This document shows, one piece after another, positions 35,634 to 44,812 of a DNA stretch of 64,000 nt. The stretch comes from Paraburkholderia tuberum STM678. Its GTDB lineage: Bacteria > Pseudomonadota > Gammaproteobacteria > Burkholderiales > Burkholderiaceae. Numbering within the stretch: position 1 is the first letter of the stretch; each line of letters opens with the position of its first letter. The translations under genes and the position numbers were made by a program. The DNA lies in assembly GCF_902833905.1 (NCBI RefSeq), contig NZ_CADFGP010000009.1, forward strand, positions 1-64,000. Direction: 5' to 3'. The notes under the pieces are model-generated. The model was not told where the DNA came from. It did no database searches and saw only the letters and a program-made list of their open reading frames with translations.

Positions 35634-36514
35634 GCCTGCTCCTTGTTCGACGCATCGCGCCCTTGCGGGTTGTACACATCACGCAGCGTCTCGGGCGTGA
35701 CGCTGGCCGGATCGATCCGCGCGAGCCTCTGCAAGAACGTGTCGACCTGCTCGCTGCGATGCGTGGCCGGCACGCCTTGCGCGAACGCGGCGCGCACGGC
35801 GGAGCGCACGGCCTCGGCATCGTCGTCGACGAGTGTGTCGGCGAGCGCGCTCGCCACGCGCTGCTCGCCGCCGATCAGTTGCCATACGCGACGGCGATCG
35901 CTCGCATCGAGTTCTTCGATACCGGCTTCCTGCTCGATCACTTCAGGTCCGTTCATGCCGAGCCGTCCCTGCTTCGTCACGATCAGATACGAGCACAGCG
36001 CGGCCGCGAGCGACATGCCGCCAAAGCAGCCGACCATGCCCGCGATCACGCCGACCACCGGCACGCGCCGGCGCAGCGCGACGATCGCCGCCTGAATCTC
36101 GGCGATGACCGCAAGCCCAAGGTTCGCTTCCTGCAACCGCACGCCGCCGGTCTCGAACAGCACGACCGGGCGCACGAGCTTGCCACGCTCGCAGTCGCGT
36201 AGCGCCATCTCGAGCGCCGCGGCGATCTTGCTGCCCGACACTTCGCCGATGCTGCCGCCCTGGAACGCCGATTCGATCGCGGCGACCACGGCCGGTTCGC
36301 CGTCGATCGTGCCGCGCGCGATTACGCAACCGTCGTCGGCCTGGCAGACGATGCCCTGCAAGGGCAGCCACGGCGACCCGATGCGATCGAACGGTCCGAG
36401 CAGTTCGCGGAAGCTGCCCGCGTCGAGCAGCGAGCGGGCGCGCTCGCGCGCGGGCAGTTCGATGAAGCTTTCGCGCAGCAGCGGCGCGCTATGTACGCTG
36501 GCGCTCGTGCTCAT
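35630..36514 (-). CDS. mdcD: malonate decarboxylase beta subunit
   Basis: 294 aa carboxyltransferase-type subunit. Supporting features include RPVVLFETGGVRLQEANLGL and GVIAGMVGCFGGMSLAAALCSYLIVT, which form the acyl-binding core. It partners MdcE in the decarboxylase heterodimer. The start overlaps the mdcC stop (ATGA) and the stop overlaps the mdcE start. No biotin carrier is present, which fits the Mdc rather than the Mad pathway. Confidence 0.92.
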   Translation of the reverse strand: MSTSASVHSAPLLRESFIELPARERARSLLDAGSFRELLGPFDRIGSPWLPLQGIVCQADDGCVIARGTIDGEPAVVAAIESAFQGGSIGEVSGSKIAAALEMALRDCERGKLVRPVVLFETGGVRLQEANLGLAVIAEIQAAIVALRRRVPVVGVIAGMVGCFGGMSLAAALCSYLIVTKQGRLGMNGPEVIEQEAGIEELDASDRRRVWQLIGGEQRVASALADTLVDDDAEAVRSAVRAAFAQGVPATHRSEQVDTFLQRLARIDPASVTPETLRDVYNPQGRDASNKEQA

Positions 36515-36834
36515 ACGCTGTCTCCTTCCTCGGCCGCTTCGACCGCTTCGGCGAGCCGCAACGCGACCACGCCCGGCGTCGCGCCGAAGTCGTTGATCTC
36601 GATGTGCGCGGCGCCGTCGTAGCGCGTGAAGAAGCGGTCGAGCACGCTCTTCCAGATGTGGCTATAGCCGTCGACACTGGTGCGCACCACCACGTGCGCG
36701 GCGAGCGCCGCACCGCCTGGATCGGCGGCGGCAGGCGACAGCAGCACTTCCAGATCGCCCGAGCCGACCACGCCGACGTGCGCGCGGTTCGTGACGGCGC
36801 GTTGCGCCGGATAGTCGAAGGTCAGATGTTCCAT
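36511..36834 (-). CDS. mdcC: malonate decarboxylase acyl carrier protein (delta subunit)
   Basis: 107 aa. The prosthetic-group serine is Ser25 in VGVVGSGDLEVLLSP, the position known for Klebsiella MdcC, where a phosphoribosyl-dephospho-CoA group is attached. Small and acidic, it carries acetyl and malonyl between the Mdc subunits. It lies five bases after mdcB and overlaps mdcD. Confidence 0.92.
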   Translation of the reverse strand: MEHLTFDYPAQRAVTNRAHVGVVGSGDLEVLLSPAAADPGGAALAAHVVVRTSVDGYSHIWKSVLDRFFTRYDGAAHIEINDFGATPGVVALRLAEAVEAAEEGDSV

Positions 36835-36839
36835 GAGGC

Positions 36840-37802
36840 TCAGCTCCGGCTGGCGTCGCGATGCGCCAGCATGTCGAGAAAGAGGGTGGCGGCGAGCAGA
36901 TCGGCCGCGCCGCCCGGCGATGCGTTCAGCGACAGCAGTTCGCGTTCGAGCGCGTCGAGCGCGACGCGGCCCGCGGCTGTCGAACTGCCGCCCGCGTCGA
37001 GCACGCGCCGCGCGCCGCGCTGCCCCGCATGCAAGCCCGCGAGTCCCGCGCGATGCAGCAGGCAGGTATCGTCGAGCGTGCTCATGATCGCGAGCAGCGC
37101 ATCGATGCGCGCGGCGTTTTCGTCGAGGCCGCGTGCGCGGGCCGCGTGCAATGCCGGCAGACCCACGTCGAGCGCGTGCGGAAAGCCGTCCTGCGCTTCG
37201 CGCCGCGCACCACCGACCTGATAGCGTCGACGCGCGCGTTCGCCGTGGCTATCGGACGAAGCGGCGAAGCGGTCCGGGAAGCAGGCGATCTGCGCGGCCA
37301 GCGTGCAGATGCGCGAGGTATCGACACGGTTGGGACCGCCAGGTCTGTGCGCACGCATGGAGGAACTCGAAGCCGTTTCGAGCGCCACGCCCGCAACCAG
37401 CAAGCCGATGATCCAGATCGCGCCGCGATGCGCATTGCTCCCTCCCGTCGCCTGCATCATCTCCTGTTCGCCCGCGCGGCCGATCTGCGCGAGCTCGGCG
37501 CGCAGCAGCGCCGAGGGTTCGCCGCGGCGGCGCGCCGTGCGCGCCAGCGCCGCGAAGGTCGGTTCGAGCGCGTGCGCGGAGCGCCGCATGATCGCGAGAT
37601 CGAGGTCGCGATGCGCGCCGCTGCCGCGCCGGTCGACGAGCGCGGGCTTCGGCGTGAGCTCCGCCTCGTCGATCAGCGCGGTGATCGCGTCGCGCGCGAG
37701 TCGGGCGTCGGAAAACGGCGCGACCGGCGAGGTGCCGCACGCATCGCGCAGGACTGAAGCGAGCGGCGCGTCCAACCGTTCAAGAACAGCAGCGGACGCC
37801 AT
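36840..37802 (-). CDS. mdcB: triphosphoribosyl-dephospho-CoA synthase
   Basis: 320 aa from ATG 37802. It is a CitG/MdcB-family enzyme with [22 protein letters not shown] and [27 protein letters not shown], the Gly/His-rich active-site segments. It makes the 2'-(5''-triphosphoribosyl)-3'-dephospho-CoA precursor used by MdcG to activate MdcC. It begins two bases after the mdcA stop, indicating coupled translation. Confidence 0.92.
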   Translation of the reverse strand: MASAAVLERLDAPLASVLRDACGTSPVAPFSDARLARDAITALIDEAELTPKPALVDRRGSGAHRDLDLAIMRRSAHALEPTFAALARTARRRGEPSALLRAELAQIGRAGEQEMMQATGGSNAHRGAIWIIGLLVAGVALETASSSSMRAHRPGGPNRVDTSRICTLAAQIACFPDRFAASSDSHGERARRRYQVGGARREAQDGFPHALDVGLPALHAARARGLDENAARIDALLAIMSTLDDTCLLHRAGLAGLHAGQRGARRVLDAGGSSTAAGRVALDALERELLSLNASPGGAADLLAATLFLDMLAHRDASRS

Positions 37803-37804
37803 CG

Positions 37805-39487
37805 TCACCAGCTCCGGAAGCGCGCGGGCGGCGCGTACAGTCCGCCCGACCACGTGACCAGATCGTCGATGCTGCGCGCCGCGAGCAGCGAACGCTTCGC
37901 GTCGCCGCGCCGGATGCCGAGATCTTCCGGATACGCGACGATGCCGCGCCGGCGCAATTCCGCGGTTTTCTCGGGCTTCGCGCGCAGACCGATCGGCGTG
38001 ACACCGGCCACCGCCGCGACCGCCGCGCGCCGCTCGTCGATGCCTTCGGCCTTGTGCAGATGCGCGATGCCTTCCTCGGTGACCACATGGCTCACGTCGT
38101 CGCCGTAGATCATCACCGGCGCGATCGGCATGCCGTTTTTCGCGCCGACCGCGACCGCGTCGAGTTCATCGACGAAGGTCGGCTCGCCGCCTTTCTTGTA
38201 CGTTTCCGCGAGTTGCACGACGAGCTTCTGGCCACGCGACACCGCGCCGTCGCCCTTCAACAGCTTCAGCCACGCCTCGCTCGAATGACGCCGGCCGCGC
38301 GGATCGTGGCCCATGTTCGGCGCGCCGCCAAAACCGGCGAGCCGTCCGCGCGTGACCGTCGACGAATTCGCGTCCGCATCGATCTGCAGCGTCGAGCCGA
38401 TGAACAGATCGACGCCGTATTGCCCGGCCAACTGACACAGCACGCGGTTCGAGCGCAGGCTGCCGTCGTTGCCGGTGAAGAACACATCGGGGCGAGCCTC
38501 GATATACGCCTCCATGCCGACCTCGCTGCCGAAGCAATGGATGCTGTCGACCCAACCCGATTCGATCGCGGGGATCATCGTCGGGTGCGGATTGAGTGTC
38601 CAGTTGCGGCAGATCCTGCCCTTGAGACCGAGCGATTCGCCGTAGGTGGGCAGCAGCAGTTCGATCGCCGCGGTATCGAAGCCGATGCCGTGATTCAGCG
38701 ACGTGACGCCATACGGCTCGTAGATGCCGCGGATCACCATCATCGCGGTCAGCACCTGCAAGTCGCCGATATGACGCGGATCGCGCGTGAACAGCGGCTC
38801 GACCGCGAACGGCCGGTCCGCCTGCACGACCACGTCGACCCACGAGCCCGGAATGTCGACGCGCGGCAATTCGTCGACGATCTCGTTGACCTGCACGATC
38901 ACGATGCCGTGACGGAACGCGGCGGCCTCGGCGATCGTCGGCGTGTCCTCGGTATTCGGGCCGGTGTACAGATTGCCGTGACGGTCGGCCTTGTCCGCGC
39001 ACAGCAGTGCAACGTGCGGCGTCAGGTCGACGAACATGCGCGCATACAGCTCGACATACGTATAGATCGCGCCGATTTCGAGCTGGCCGTCTTCGAGCAG
39101 TTGCGCGACGCGCAGACTCTGCGGCCCCGCGAACGAGAAATCGACCTTGTGCGCGATGCCGCGCTCGAACAGCGTCAAGTGCTCAGGACGACTGATGCTC
39201 GAAATCAGCAGATGCAGGTCGTGCAGCTTGTGCGGATCGACCGTGGCGAGCGAGCGCGACAGGAAGTCGGCCTGCTTCTGGTTGTCGCCTTCGAGCGCGA
39301 CGCGCTCGCCGGGCTGGATCAGCGTTTCGAGCGCATCGACGATGCGGTGCGTGGGCAGCACGCCGTCTTCGAGCCACGGCGCGATGGCCGCGAGGCGGCG
39401 ATTCTTTTCGTCGCGCCGGGTCGTCCACGAGCGGGTAGTGGACCGCGATGCGGCGGCTTCGGCGGGGTGTTTCATCGGCTCGGTCAT
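37805..39487 (-). CDS. mdcA: malonate decarboxylase alpha subunit (ACP transferase)
   Basis: 560 aa. CoA-transferase-like protein that exchanges acetyl for malonyl on MdcC (acetyl-S-ACP:malonate ACP transferase). Features include [45 protein letters not shown] and [26 protein letters not shown] 39487 has GGGAG upstream; ATG 39475 is an alternative. It is the first enzyme gene of the operon and starts eight bases after the gntR stop. Confidence 0.93.
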   Translation of the reverse strand: MTEPMKHPAEAAASRSTTRSWTTRRDEKNRRLAAIAPWLEDGVLPTHRIVDALETLIQPGERVALEGDNQKQADFLSRSLATVDPHKLHDLHLLISSISRPEHLTLFERGIAHKVDFSFAGPQSLRVAQLLEDGQLEIGAIYTYVELYARMFVDLTPHVALLCADKADRHGNLYTGPNTEDTPTIAEAAAFRHGIVIVQVNEIVDELPRVDIPGSWVDVVVQADRPFAVEPLFTRDPRHIGDLQVLTAMMVIRGIYEPYGVTSLNHGIGFDTAAIELLLPTYGESLGLKGRICRNWTLNPHPTMIPAIESGWVDSIHCFGSEVGMEAYIEARPDVFFTGNDGSLRSNRVLCQLAGQYGVDLFIGSTLQIDADANSSTVTRGRLAGFGGAPNMGHDPRGRRHSSEAWLKLLKGDGAVSRGQKLVVQLAETYKKGGEPTFVDELDAVAVGAKNGMPIAPVMIYGDDVSHVVTEEGIAHLHKAEGIDERRAAVAAVAGVTPIGLRAKPEKTAELRRRGIVAYPEDLGIRRGDAKRSLLAARSIDDLVTWSGGLYAPPARFRSW

Positions 39488-39495
39488 CGGTTCGA

Positions 39496-40227
39496 TCAGC
39501 TCCCGGTGGTGACGCGCGGGCGTCGGCCGCGCGGCTTCGGTTGATGCGCAAGCGCTTCTTCGCGCGCGCGTTCGGTCAGGAAACGATGCAGAAGCTCGCC
39601 GGTGCCGAGCAGATGCGCGACCACCAGCGACTGCGCGGTCGCGATATCGCGGCGCTCGACGGCATCGAGCAGCGCGGCGTGCTCACTGTCGGACTCACCC
39701 TTGTACGACGGCAAGCCGAACTTCAGGCGCAGATAGCGTTCGCCGCGCCGGTGCAGCAAGCCGATCATGTCCTCGAGCTGCGGCCGGCCGGCGGGCGCGT
39801 AGAGACACATATGGAACGCGGCATTGCGCGTGACGTATAGCGACGGATCCTCTTCGCGCTCGGCGGCGCGGCACAAGTCCGCGGCTTCGCGCAGCGTCGC
39901 GGCGGTGTGATGCGGAATCGCAAGGCCGAGCGCGAGACTTTCGAGCGCCGAGCGGATCTCGTAGATCTCGCGCGCTTCGTTGGCGGACAGCGGCGCGACG
40001 CTCGCGCCTTTATGGACCGCCGCGCGTGCCCAGCCCTCGCTTTCGAGCTGGCGCAGCGCCTCCCGCACGGGAATCGCACTGACCAGGAAATGCCGGGCAA
40101 TCGCGTCCTGGCGCAGCGGAGCGCCAGGCGCGAGCGTGCCGTCGACGATCGCCGCGCGCAGCGCCTCAGCAATCATGTGCGAGGTGCTTTCGCGCGGCGC
40201 GGCGGCCGGAAGAAACGAACCGGACAT
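39496..40227 (-). CDS. GntR-family (FCD) regulator of malonate decarboxylase, MdcY-like
   Basis: About 243 aa. I start it at ATG 40227 because a GGAGG ribosome site lies six bases upstream; the longer frame from 40266 lacks one. The N-terminal winged helix (HMIAEALRAAIVDGTLAPGAPLRQDAIARHFLVS then VREALRQLESEGW) is followed by an FCD effector domain with EIYEIRSALESLAL and the metal/ligand His residues RNAAFHM and EHAALLDA. Acinetobacter MdcY is a GntR repressor of mdc, and this gene lies directly before mdcA on the same strand, so it probably autoregulates the operon in response to malonate. Confidence 0.88.
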   Translation of the reverse strand: MSGSFLPAAAPRESTSHMIAEALRAAIVDGTLAPGAPLRQDAIARHFLVSAIPVREALRQLESEGWARAAVHKGASVAPLSANEAREIYEIRSALESLALGLAIPHHTAATLREAADLCRAAEREEDPSLYVTRNAAFHMCLYAPAGRPQLEDMIGLLHRRGERYLRLKFGLPSYKGESDSEHAALLDAVERRDIATAQSLVVAHLLGTGELLHRFLTERAREEALAHQPKPRGRRPRVTTGS

Positions 40228-40276
40228 AGCCGCCTCCAGGGGAAAACCTTCAGTTGCGTCGGTCATGATATCAAAT

Positions 40277-40282
40277 ATTATA
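40277..40282 (-). promoter_or_regulatory. -10-like TATAAT in an AT-rich block before gntR-mdc
   Basis: Read leftward, a perfect TATAAT at 40282-40277 sits in a 20-bp A/T-only-like stretch (40268-40287). A start about seven bases on would give a leader of roughly 40 nt before ATG 40227. No clear -35 was found, suggesting activator or weak-promoter control. The block is also a candidate GntR operator shared with the divergent MFS gene. Confidence 0.45.
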
Positions 40283-40470
40283 TATGAAAAGACGCGCATT
40301 TCAGCGTGGGCAAACCCGGAAGTCTTGAACCACATCCAGGCAGGTGCTCGCGCCGTCCTCTGAATGAGTTGTACGAGGACATCGCCGATCAATCAACGTC
40401 GTCGAGCCATCTCCAAGCGCGCCCGTCCCTTTCTTCGTTACGTTCAACTATCGTAGGCCGGAGGAGCATG

Positions 40471-41769
40471 ATGAATACAGTGACCGACCGACGAGCGGTC
40501 GCGCGTCAGCGCACACCGCTCAATCGTTCGCAGATCGCAGGGTTCTGGGGAGCGTGGGCCGGCTGGACGCTCGACGGCATGGACTCGTTCATTTACGCGC
40601 TGGTGCTCACGCCCGCGCTGACCGAGCTGTTGCCGCGTTCGGGCTTCGCGGCGACGCCGTCGAATGTCGGCCTCGCGGGATCGATCCTGTTCGCGCTGTT
40701 TCTGGTCGGTTGGGGACTGTCGTTCATCTGGGGACCGCTCGCCGATCGCTTCGGCCGCACCAAGGTGCTCGCCGCCACCATCTTCACGTTCGCGATTTTC
40801 ACCGGGCTCGCCGCGACCTCGACCAATGTGTGGCAGCTCGGTATTTTTCGCTTCATCGCGGGCGTCGGGATCGGCGGGGAATGGGCGCTGGCGGGCACCT
40901 ACGTTGCCGAGGCCTGGCCGGAGGATCGTCGCAAAATGGGCGCCGGTTATCTGCAGACCGGCTACTACGCGGGCTTCTTTCTCGCGGCTGCGCTCAATTA
41001 CACGGTCGGCGTGCATTTCGGCTGGCGCGCGATGTTCCTGACCGGCGCGGTACCGGTCGTCGTTGCGATTCTGATTCTGCTGCGCGTGAAGGAGCCGGAG
41101 AAGTGGCAGAAAGCCGACGCAAAGACGGTGCGCGTGAAGCCGTTGCGCGAGATCATGGGGCCGGCTTACCGGCGTCGCACATGGGTCGCGTGCATTCTGC
41201 TGACGATCGCGATCATCGGGCTGTGGGCGGGCGCCGTCTACGAGCCGTCCGCGGTGATCCAACTGGCGGCGCGCGCCGGCATGTCCAAGGGCGATTCGAT
41301 TCGCACCGCGTCGCTCGCGACCGGCTTGCTGTCGATCGGCACGATCCTCGGTTGTCTCGCGCTGCCGCCTCTGGCCGAGCGCATCGGCCGCAAGATGACG
41401 CTCGCGGTGTACTTCGCGGGGATGGCGGTGTCGATCGCGGCGAGCTTCGGTTGGGCGTTCTATCTGCCGAACGGGCTCGCGCCGTTCATCGCGTGGCTGT
41501 TCGTGCTGGGCTTTTTCGGCGGCAACTTCGCGTTGTTCAGCCTGTGGCTGCCCGAGCAGTTCGAAACCCGTGTACGCGCGACGGCGTTTGCGTTCTGCAC
41601 GTCGTTTGGACGCTTCGTCGGCGCCGGCGTCAACTTTCTGCTCGGCGCGGCGGTGCTGCATATGCAGACGCTCGGCGTGCCGATCGCGTTGACCGCGCTC
41701 GTGTTCGTGCTCGGCCTGTTCGTGATTCCGTTCGCGCCGGAGACGAAGGGCGAGACGCTGCCGCAGTAA
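40471..41769 (+). CDS. MFS transporter, probable malonate importer
   Basis: About 432 aa from ATG 40471, with GAGGAG ending five bases upstream (ATG 40468 also possible). Twelve-helix major facilitator of the sialate/aromatic-acid:H+ symporter type, with the loop 2-3 motif GPLADRFGRTK and the loop 8-9 motif PPLAERIGRKM. It is divergent from the gntR-mdc operon. No mdcF, mdcL or mdcM transporter genes are present, so this protein is the obvious candidate for malonate uptake, but that is inference from position. Confidence 0.85.
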   Translation: MNTVTDRRAVARQRTPLNRSQIAGFWGAWAGWTLDGMDSFIYALVLTPALTELLPRSGFAATPSNVGLAGSILFALFLVGWGLSFIWGPLADRFGRTKVLAATIFTFAIFTGLAATSTNVWQLGIFRFIAGVGIGGEWALAGTYVAEAWPEDRRKMGAGYLQTGYYAGFFLAAALNYTVGVHFGWRAMFLTGAVPVVVAILILLRVKEPEKWQKADAKTVRVKPLREIMGPAYRRRTWVACILLTIAIIGLWAGAVYEPSAVIQLAARAGMSKGDSIRTASLATGLLSIGTILGCLALPPLAERIGRKMTLAVYFAGMAVSIAASFGWAFYLPNGLAPFIAWLFVLGFFGGNFALFSLWLPEQFETRVRATAFAFCTSFGRFVGAGVNFLLGAAVLHMQTLGVPIALTALVFVLGLFVIPFAPETKGETLPQ

Positions 41770-41790
41770 GAACCGGGCGGGCGGCGCGCT

Positions 41791-42723
41791 TTACTTCGCG
41801 TGACTGCGTGCCCGCCCACCCGGATGGAGCAGCGTCAGCAACGGCCAGCCCAGATTGACGCCGAGACTCGCGGCGACGATCAGCGCCATGCCCGCCAGTT
41901 GCGAGAGCGATAGCGCACGGCCATACACGAGCGCATCCACGACGATCGCGGTCAGCGGATAAACGAACAACAGCACCGCGATCACTGGCGTGCTGAGCCT
42001 GGGCAGCGCGCCGTAAATCAGCACATACGACAATCCCGTGTGCAGTACGCCCATGCCGATCAGCCAGAACCACTGCATCGGACCGATATGCGTGAGCGTC
42101 AAAGGCGCGATGAGCGGCGCGATCAGCGGCAGACAGATCACGCCGACCGCGCATTGCGTGAGCGTCAGCAGATGCGGGCGCATTTCGCCGAGGCTCTTCG
42201 CGATCAGCGTGACGCTCGCATACAGCAGCGAGCCGAGCAGCGCTTCGCTCAAGCCGATCAGATAGCTGCTGTGGCCTTGCAGGTTTCCGGCCGCGATCAC
42301 GCCCGACGCGAGCACGAGCCCGACGAACGCCGTCGCGATCCAGCCGAGCCGGTCCGCGCCGAGCCGCTCGTTAAAGAGCGCCGCGCCGATCAGCACGACC
42401 CAGAACGGCTGCACATGAAACACGACGGTCGCGACCGCGATGCTGGTGCGATGAATCGCATCGAAAAAGCCGACCCATTGCGTGACCATCAGCACGCCGG
42501 AAATCAGCGCGAGCGCGACCGTGCGGCGCGTGAACTGCGCGCGCGTGAAAAAGCCCTTCCACGCGCAATAGGCGGCGAGCGAGAGAAAGCCGAACAGGCA
42601 GCGGAAGAACACGAGCGTCAGCGCATCGAGCCGCGCCTCCTCGACGAAAACGCCGATCGTGCCCATCAGCAGGCCGCCGCTCGCCAGCGTGATCGCGCCT
42701 TGTTGACGTGAGGTGAGGGACAT
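41791..42723 (-). CDS. EamA/DMT-family drug/metabolite transporter
   Basis: 310 aa from ATG 42723. Ten hydrophobic segments in two EamA halves: ASGGLLMGTIGVFVEEARLDALTLVFFRCLFG in the first, then GLSEALLGSLLYASVTLIAKSLGEM opening the second. Such proteins export amino acids or metabolites, or import them in some cases; the substrate is not visible. It lies divergent to the LysR gene at 42826, which is probably its regulator. Confidence 0.88.
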   Translation of the reverse strand: MSLTSRQQGAITLASGGLLMGTIGVFVEEARLDALTLVFFRCLFGFLSLAAYCAWKGFFTRAQFTRRTVALALISGVLMVTQWVGFFDAIHRTSIAVATVVFHVQPFWVVLIGAALFNERLGADRLGWIATAFVGLVLASGVIAAGNLQGHSSYLIGLSEALLGSLLYASVTLIAKSLGEMRPHLLTLTQCAVGVICLPLIAPLIAPLTLTHIGPMQWFWLIGMGVLHTGLSYVLIYGALPRLSTPVIAVLLFVYPLTAIVVDALVYGRALSLSQLAGMALIVAASLGVNLGWPLLTLLHPGGRARSHAK

Positions 42724-42825
42724 GCGCAACGACTCCGAAACATGATGCCTGCGAGTATTGCGCCGCTTGCGACCTGTTCACAAACGAATTAAATTGAGCA
42801 ATTCCATAAGCCAGGTTGATAAATC

Positions 42826-43683
42826 GTGAACCCTGAATTCGACGTCGATCTGTTGCGCAGCTTCGTCGCGGTCGTGGAGGCGGGCAGCTTCACGAAGGCG
42901 GCGGCGAGCGTGCATCGCTCGCAGGCGGCGGTCAGCATGCAGATCAAGCGGCTCGAAACGATGCTCGGCACGACGCTGTTCGCACGCAACACGCGCAACC
43001 TGTCGCTGACGCGGCCCGGCAGTACGCTGCTCGAATACGCGCGGCGCGCGCTTGCGTTGCAGGAGGAGGCGTGGTCGGCGATCGTGCGGCCCGAGGTGAC
43101 CGGGCGGGTGGTGCTCGGCGCGCCGGACGACTATGTGTCGTCGCTGCTATCGCCGGTGTTGCGGCGTTTCGCGACGCTGTATCCGCGCGTCGAGATCGAG
43201 ATCGTCTGCGCGCAGAGCACGGCACTCGCGCCGATGCTCGCGGACAACAAGATCGACCTCGCATTCGTCACGCGCGACCGCAGGATGCGCGGCGAGTTCG
43301 TGCGCAGCGAACCGATGGTGTGGGTGGGGGCGTCGGTCGATACGCCGGTGCTGAAGGCCTCGCCGTTGCCGGTAGGGTTGTACGAGCCGGGCTGCGTCGC
43401 GCGCCAGCACACGCTGGCTGCGCTGGATGGCGCGCGCATCCGTTATCGCGCGGCGTTCAGCAGCGCGAGTCTGATGGGGCTCGTCGCGACCGTGGATGCC
43501 GGTTTGTCGGTGATTGCGCTGACGCGGTGCAGCGTGCCGCCGCGGCTCGCGATACTCGGCGACGCGCAAGGCCTGCCGAGAATCGCGCCGCTCGAAATCG
43601 TGGTCGCGCGCAGCGCGAAATCGGATCGGCCGACCTGCGATTATCTGGCGCAGCAGATGGTGCAGGATCTGTCGCTGCGGTAG
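42826..43683 (+). CDS. LysR-family transcriptional regulator
   Basis: 285 aa from GTG 42826. The N-terminal winged helix-turn-helix (LLRSFVAVVEAGSFTKAAASVHRSQAAVSMQIKRLE) is complete. The effector domain is standard in length. It is divergent from the DMT transporter gene with a 100-bp shared promoter region, the normal layout for a LysR gene and its target. Confidence 0.92.
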   Translation: MNPEFDVDLLRSFVAVVEAGSFTKAAASVHRSQAAVSMQIKRLETMLGTTLFARNTRNLSLTRPGSTLLEYARRALALQEEAWSAIVRPEVTGRVVLGAPDDYVSSLLSPVLRRFATLYPRVEIEIVCAQSTALAPMLADNKIDLAFVTRDRRMRGEFVRSEPMVWVGASVDTPVLKASPLPVGLYEPGCVARQHTLAALDGARIRYRAAFSSASLMGLVATVDAGLSVIALTRCSVPPRLAILGDAQGLPRIAPLEIVVARSAKSDRPTCDYLAQQMVQDLSLR

Positions 43684-43706
43684 CCGAGCGTGCCAGCCTT
43701 AGCCGT

Positions 43707-44762
43707 TCAGGCACGCGAATAGGCGGTCACTTCACCCTCGACCGCGAGCCGCACGCGCTCACCCGGACGCGGGCACAGATAACCGGGCACGCGCGCGCGC
43801 ACCATCGCCCGCGTCGCGGACTGCAATTGCAGCGCGACGCTTGCGTCCTGCCCCTGGAAGATCACGTCAGTGACGAGCGCGTCGTGCTCGGCGCCTGTGC
43901 GCGCGGTTTCATCGGCGCGCAGCAGGCGGATCTGCTCGGGACGCACCATCACGTCGACCGCACCGTGGCCGACGGGCGCGACCAGTGCGAGTTCGCCGAG
44001 CTCGCAACTCGCGCGATCCTGTTGCGCGATGCCCGGCAACAAGACCGCCTCGCCAATGAACGACGCAAGCTCGCGCGTCACCGGCCGGCGGTATAGCACT
44101 TCGGGCGTCGCGGTCTGGATCAGCCTCCCATTCCACAGCACCGCGACCTCATGCCCGAGCGACAACGCCTCGGACTGATCGTGCGTGACCAGCACGGCAG
44201 TCGCGCCGGCCGCGGCCAGCGCACTTGCGACCGCCAGGCGCGTTTCGACGCGCAGCGCGGCGTCGAGCGAGGAGAACGGCTCGTCGAGCATGATCAGCGT
44301 CGGCGCGGGTGCGAGCGCACGGGCGAGCGCGACACGTTGCTGTTGACCGCCCGACAGTTGCTGCGGCGCGCGTTCGCCAAAATACGCGGGCAGGCCGACC
44401 AACTCCAGCAACTCAGCGACGCGATGGCGCGCGCGGCGCTGCGTGCGTGGCAGACCGAACACGATGTTGTCCGCGACCGACAGATGCGGAAACAGCGCGC
44501 CTTCCTGCGGCACGTAGCCGATGCGGCGTTGCTCCGACGGTACGTGCAGGTTGTCGCCGACGACGCGCCGGCCATCGATCTCGACGCTGCCGCCGTCCGC
44601 GCGCTCGAAGCCGCACAACAGGCGCAGCAGTGTGGTCTTGCCGCTGCCCGAGGGCCCAAGCAGCGCGAGCAGCGTGCCGCGCTCGACCGAGAGATCGAGG
44701 CCGTGCAGCACCGGGTGACCGTCGAACGATTTCTGCAGTCCGCGGATACGAAGTTCGCTCAT
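43707..44762 (-). CDS. fbpC: Fe(3+) ABC transporter ATP-binding protein
   Basis: 351 aa from ATG 44762. Walker A LLGPSGSGKTT, signature [15 protein letters not shown] and Walker B TLIMLDEPFSSLD are intact. The C-terminal TOBE-like domain (about residues 270-350) is as in FbpC/PotA proteins. It powers the permease encoded upstream. It is the last gene of the iron cluster and converges on the LysR gene 24 bp away. Confidence 0.9.
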   Translation of the reverse strand: MSELRIRGLQKSFDGHPVLHGLDLSVERGTLLALLGPSGSGKTTLLRLLCGFERADGGSVEIDGRRVVGDNLHVPSEQRRIGYVPQEGALFPHLSVADNIVFGLPRTQRRARHRVAELLELVGLPAYFGERAPQQLSGGQQQRVALARALAPAPTLIMLDEPFSSLDAALRVETRLAVASALAAAGATAVLVTHDQSEALSLGHEVAVLWNGRLIQTATPEVLYRRPVTRELASFIGEAVLLPGIAQQDRASCELGELALVAPVGHGAVDVMVRPEQIRLLRADETARTGAEHDALVTDVIFQGQDASVALQLQSATRAMVRARVPGYLCPRPGERVRLAVEGEVTAYSRA

Positions 44763-44812
44763 GAAAATCCGAAGTAGTCGAACAAAAGCAGCGATGAAAA
44801 AGCCGGCGCGTG

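Noticed and set aside
43687..43717. GCGTGCC/GGCACGC inverted repeat between the LysR and fbpC ends
   Set aside because: Loop of about 15 nt and no T-run on either strand; too weak for a terminator call.
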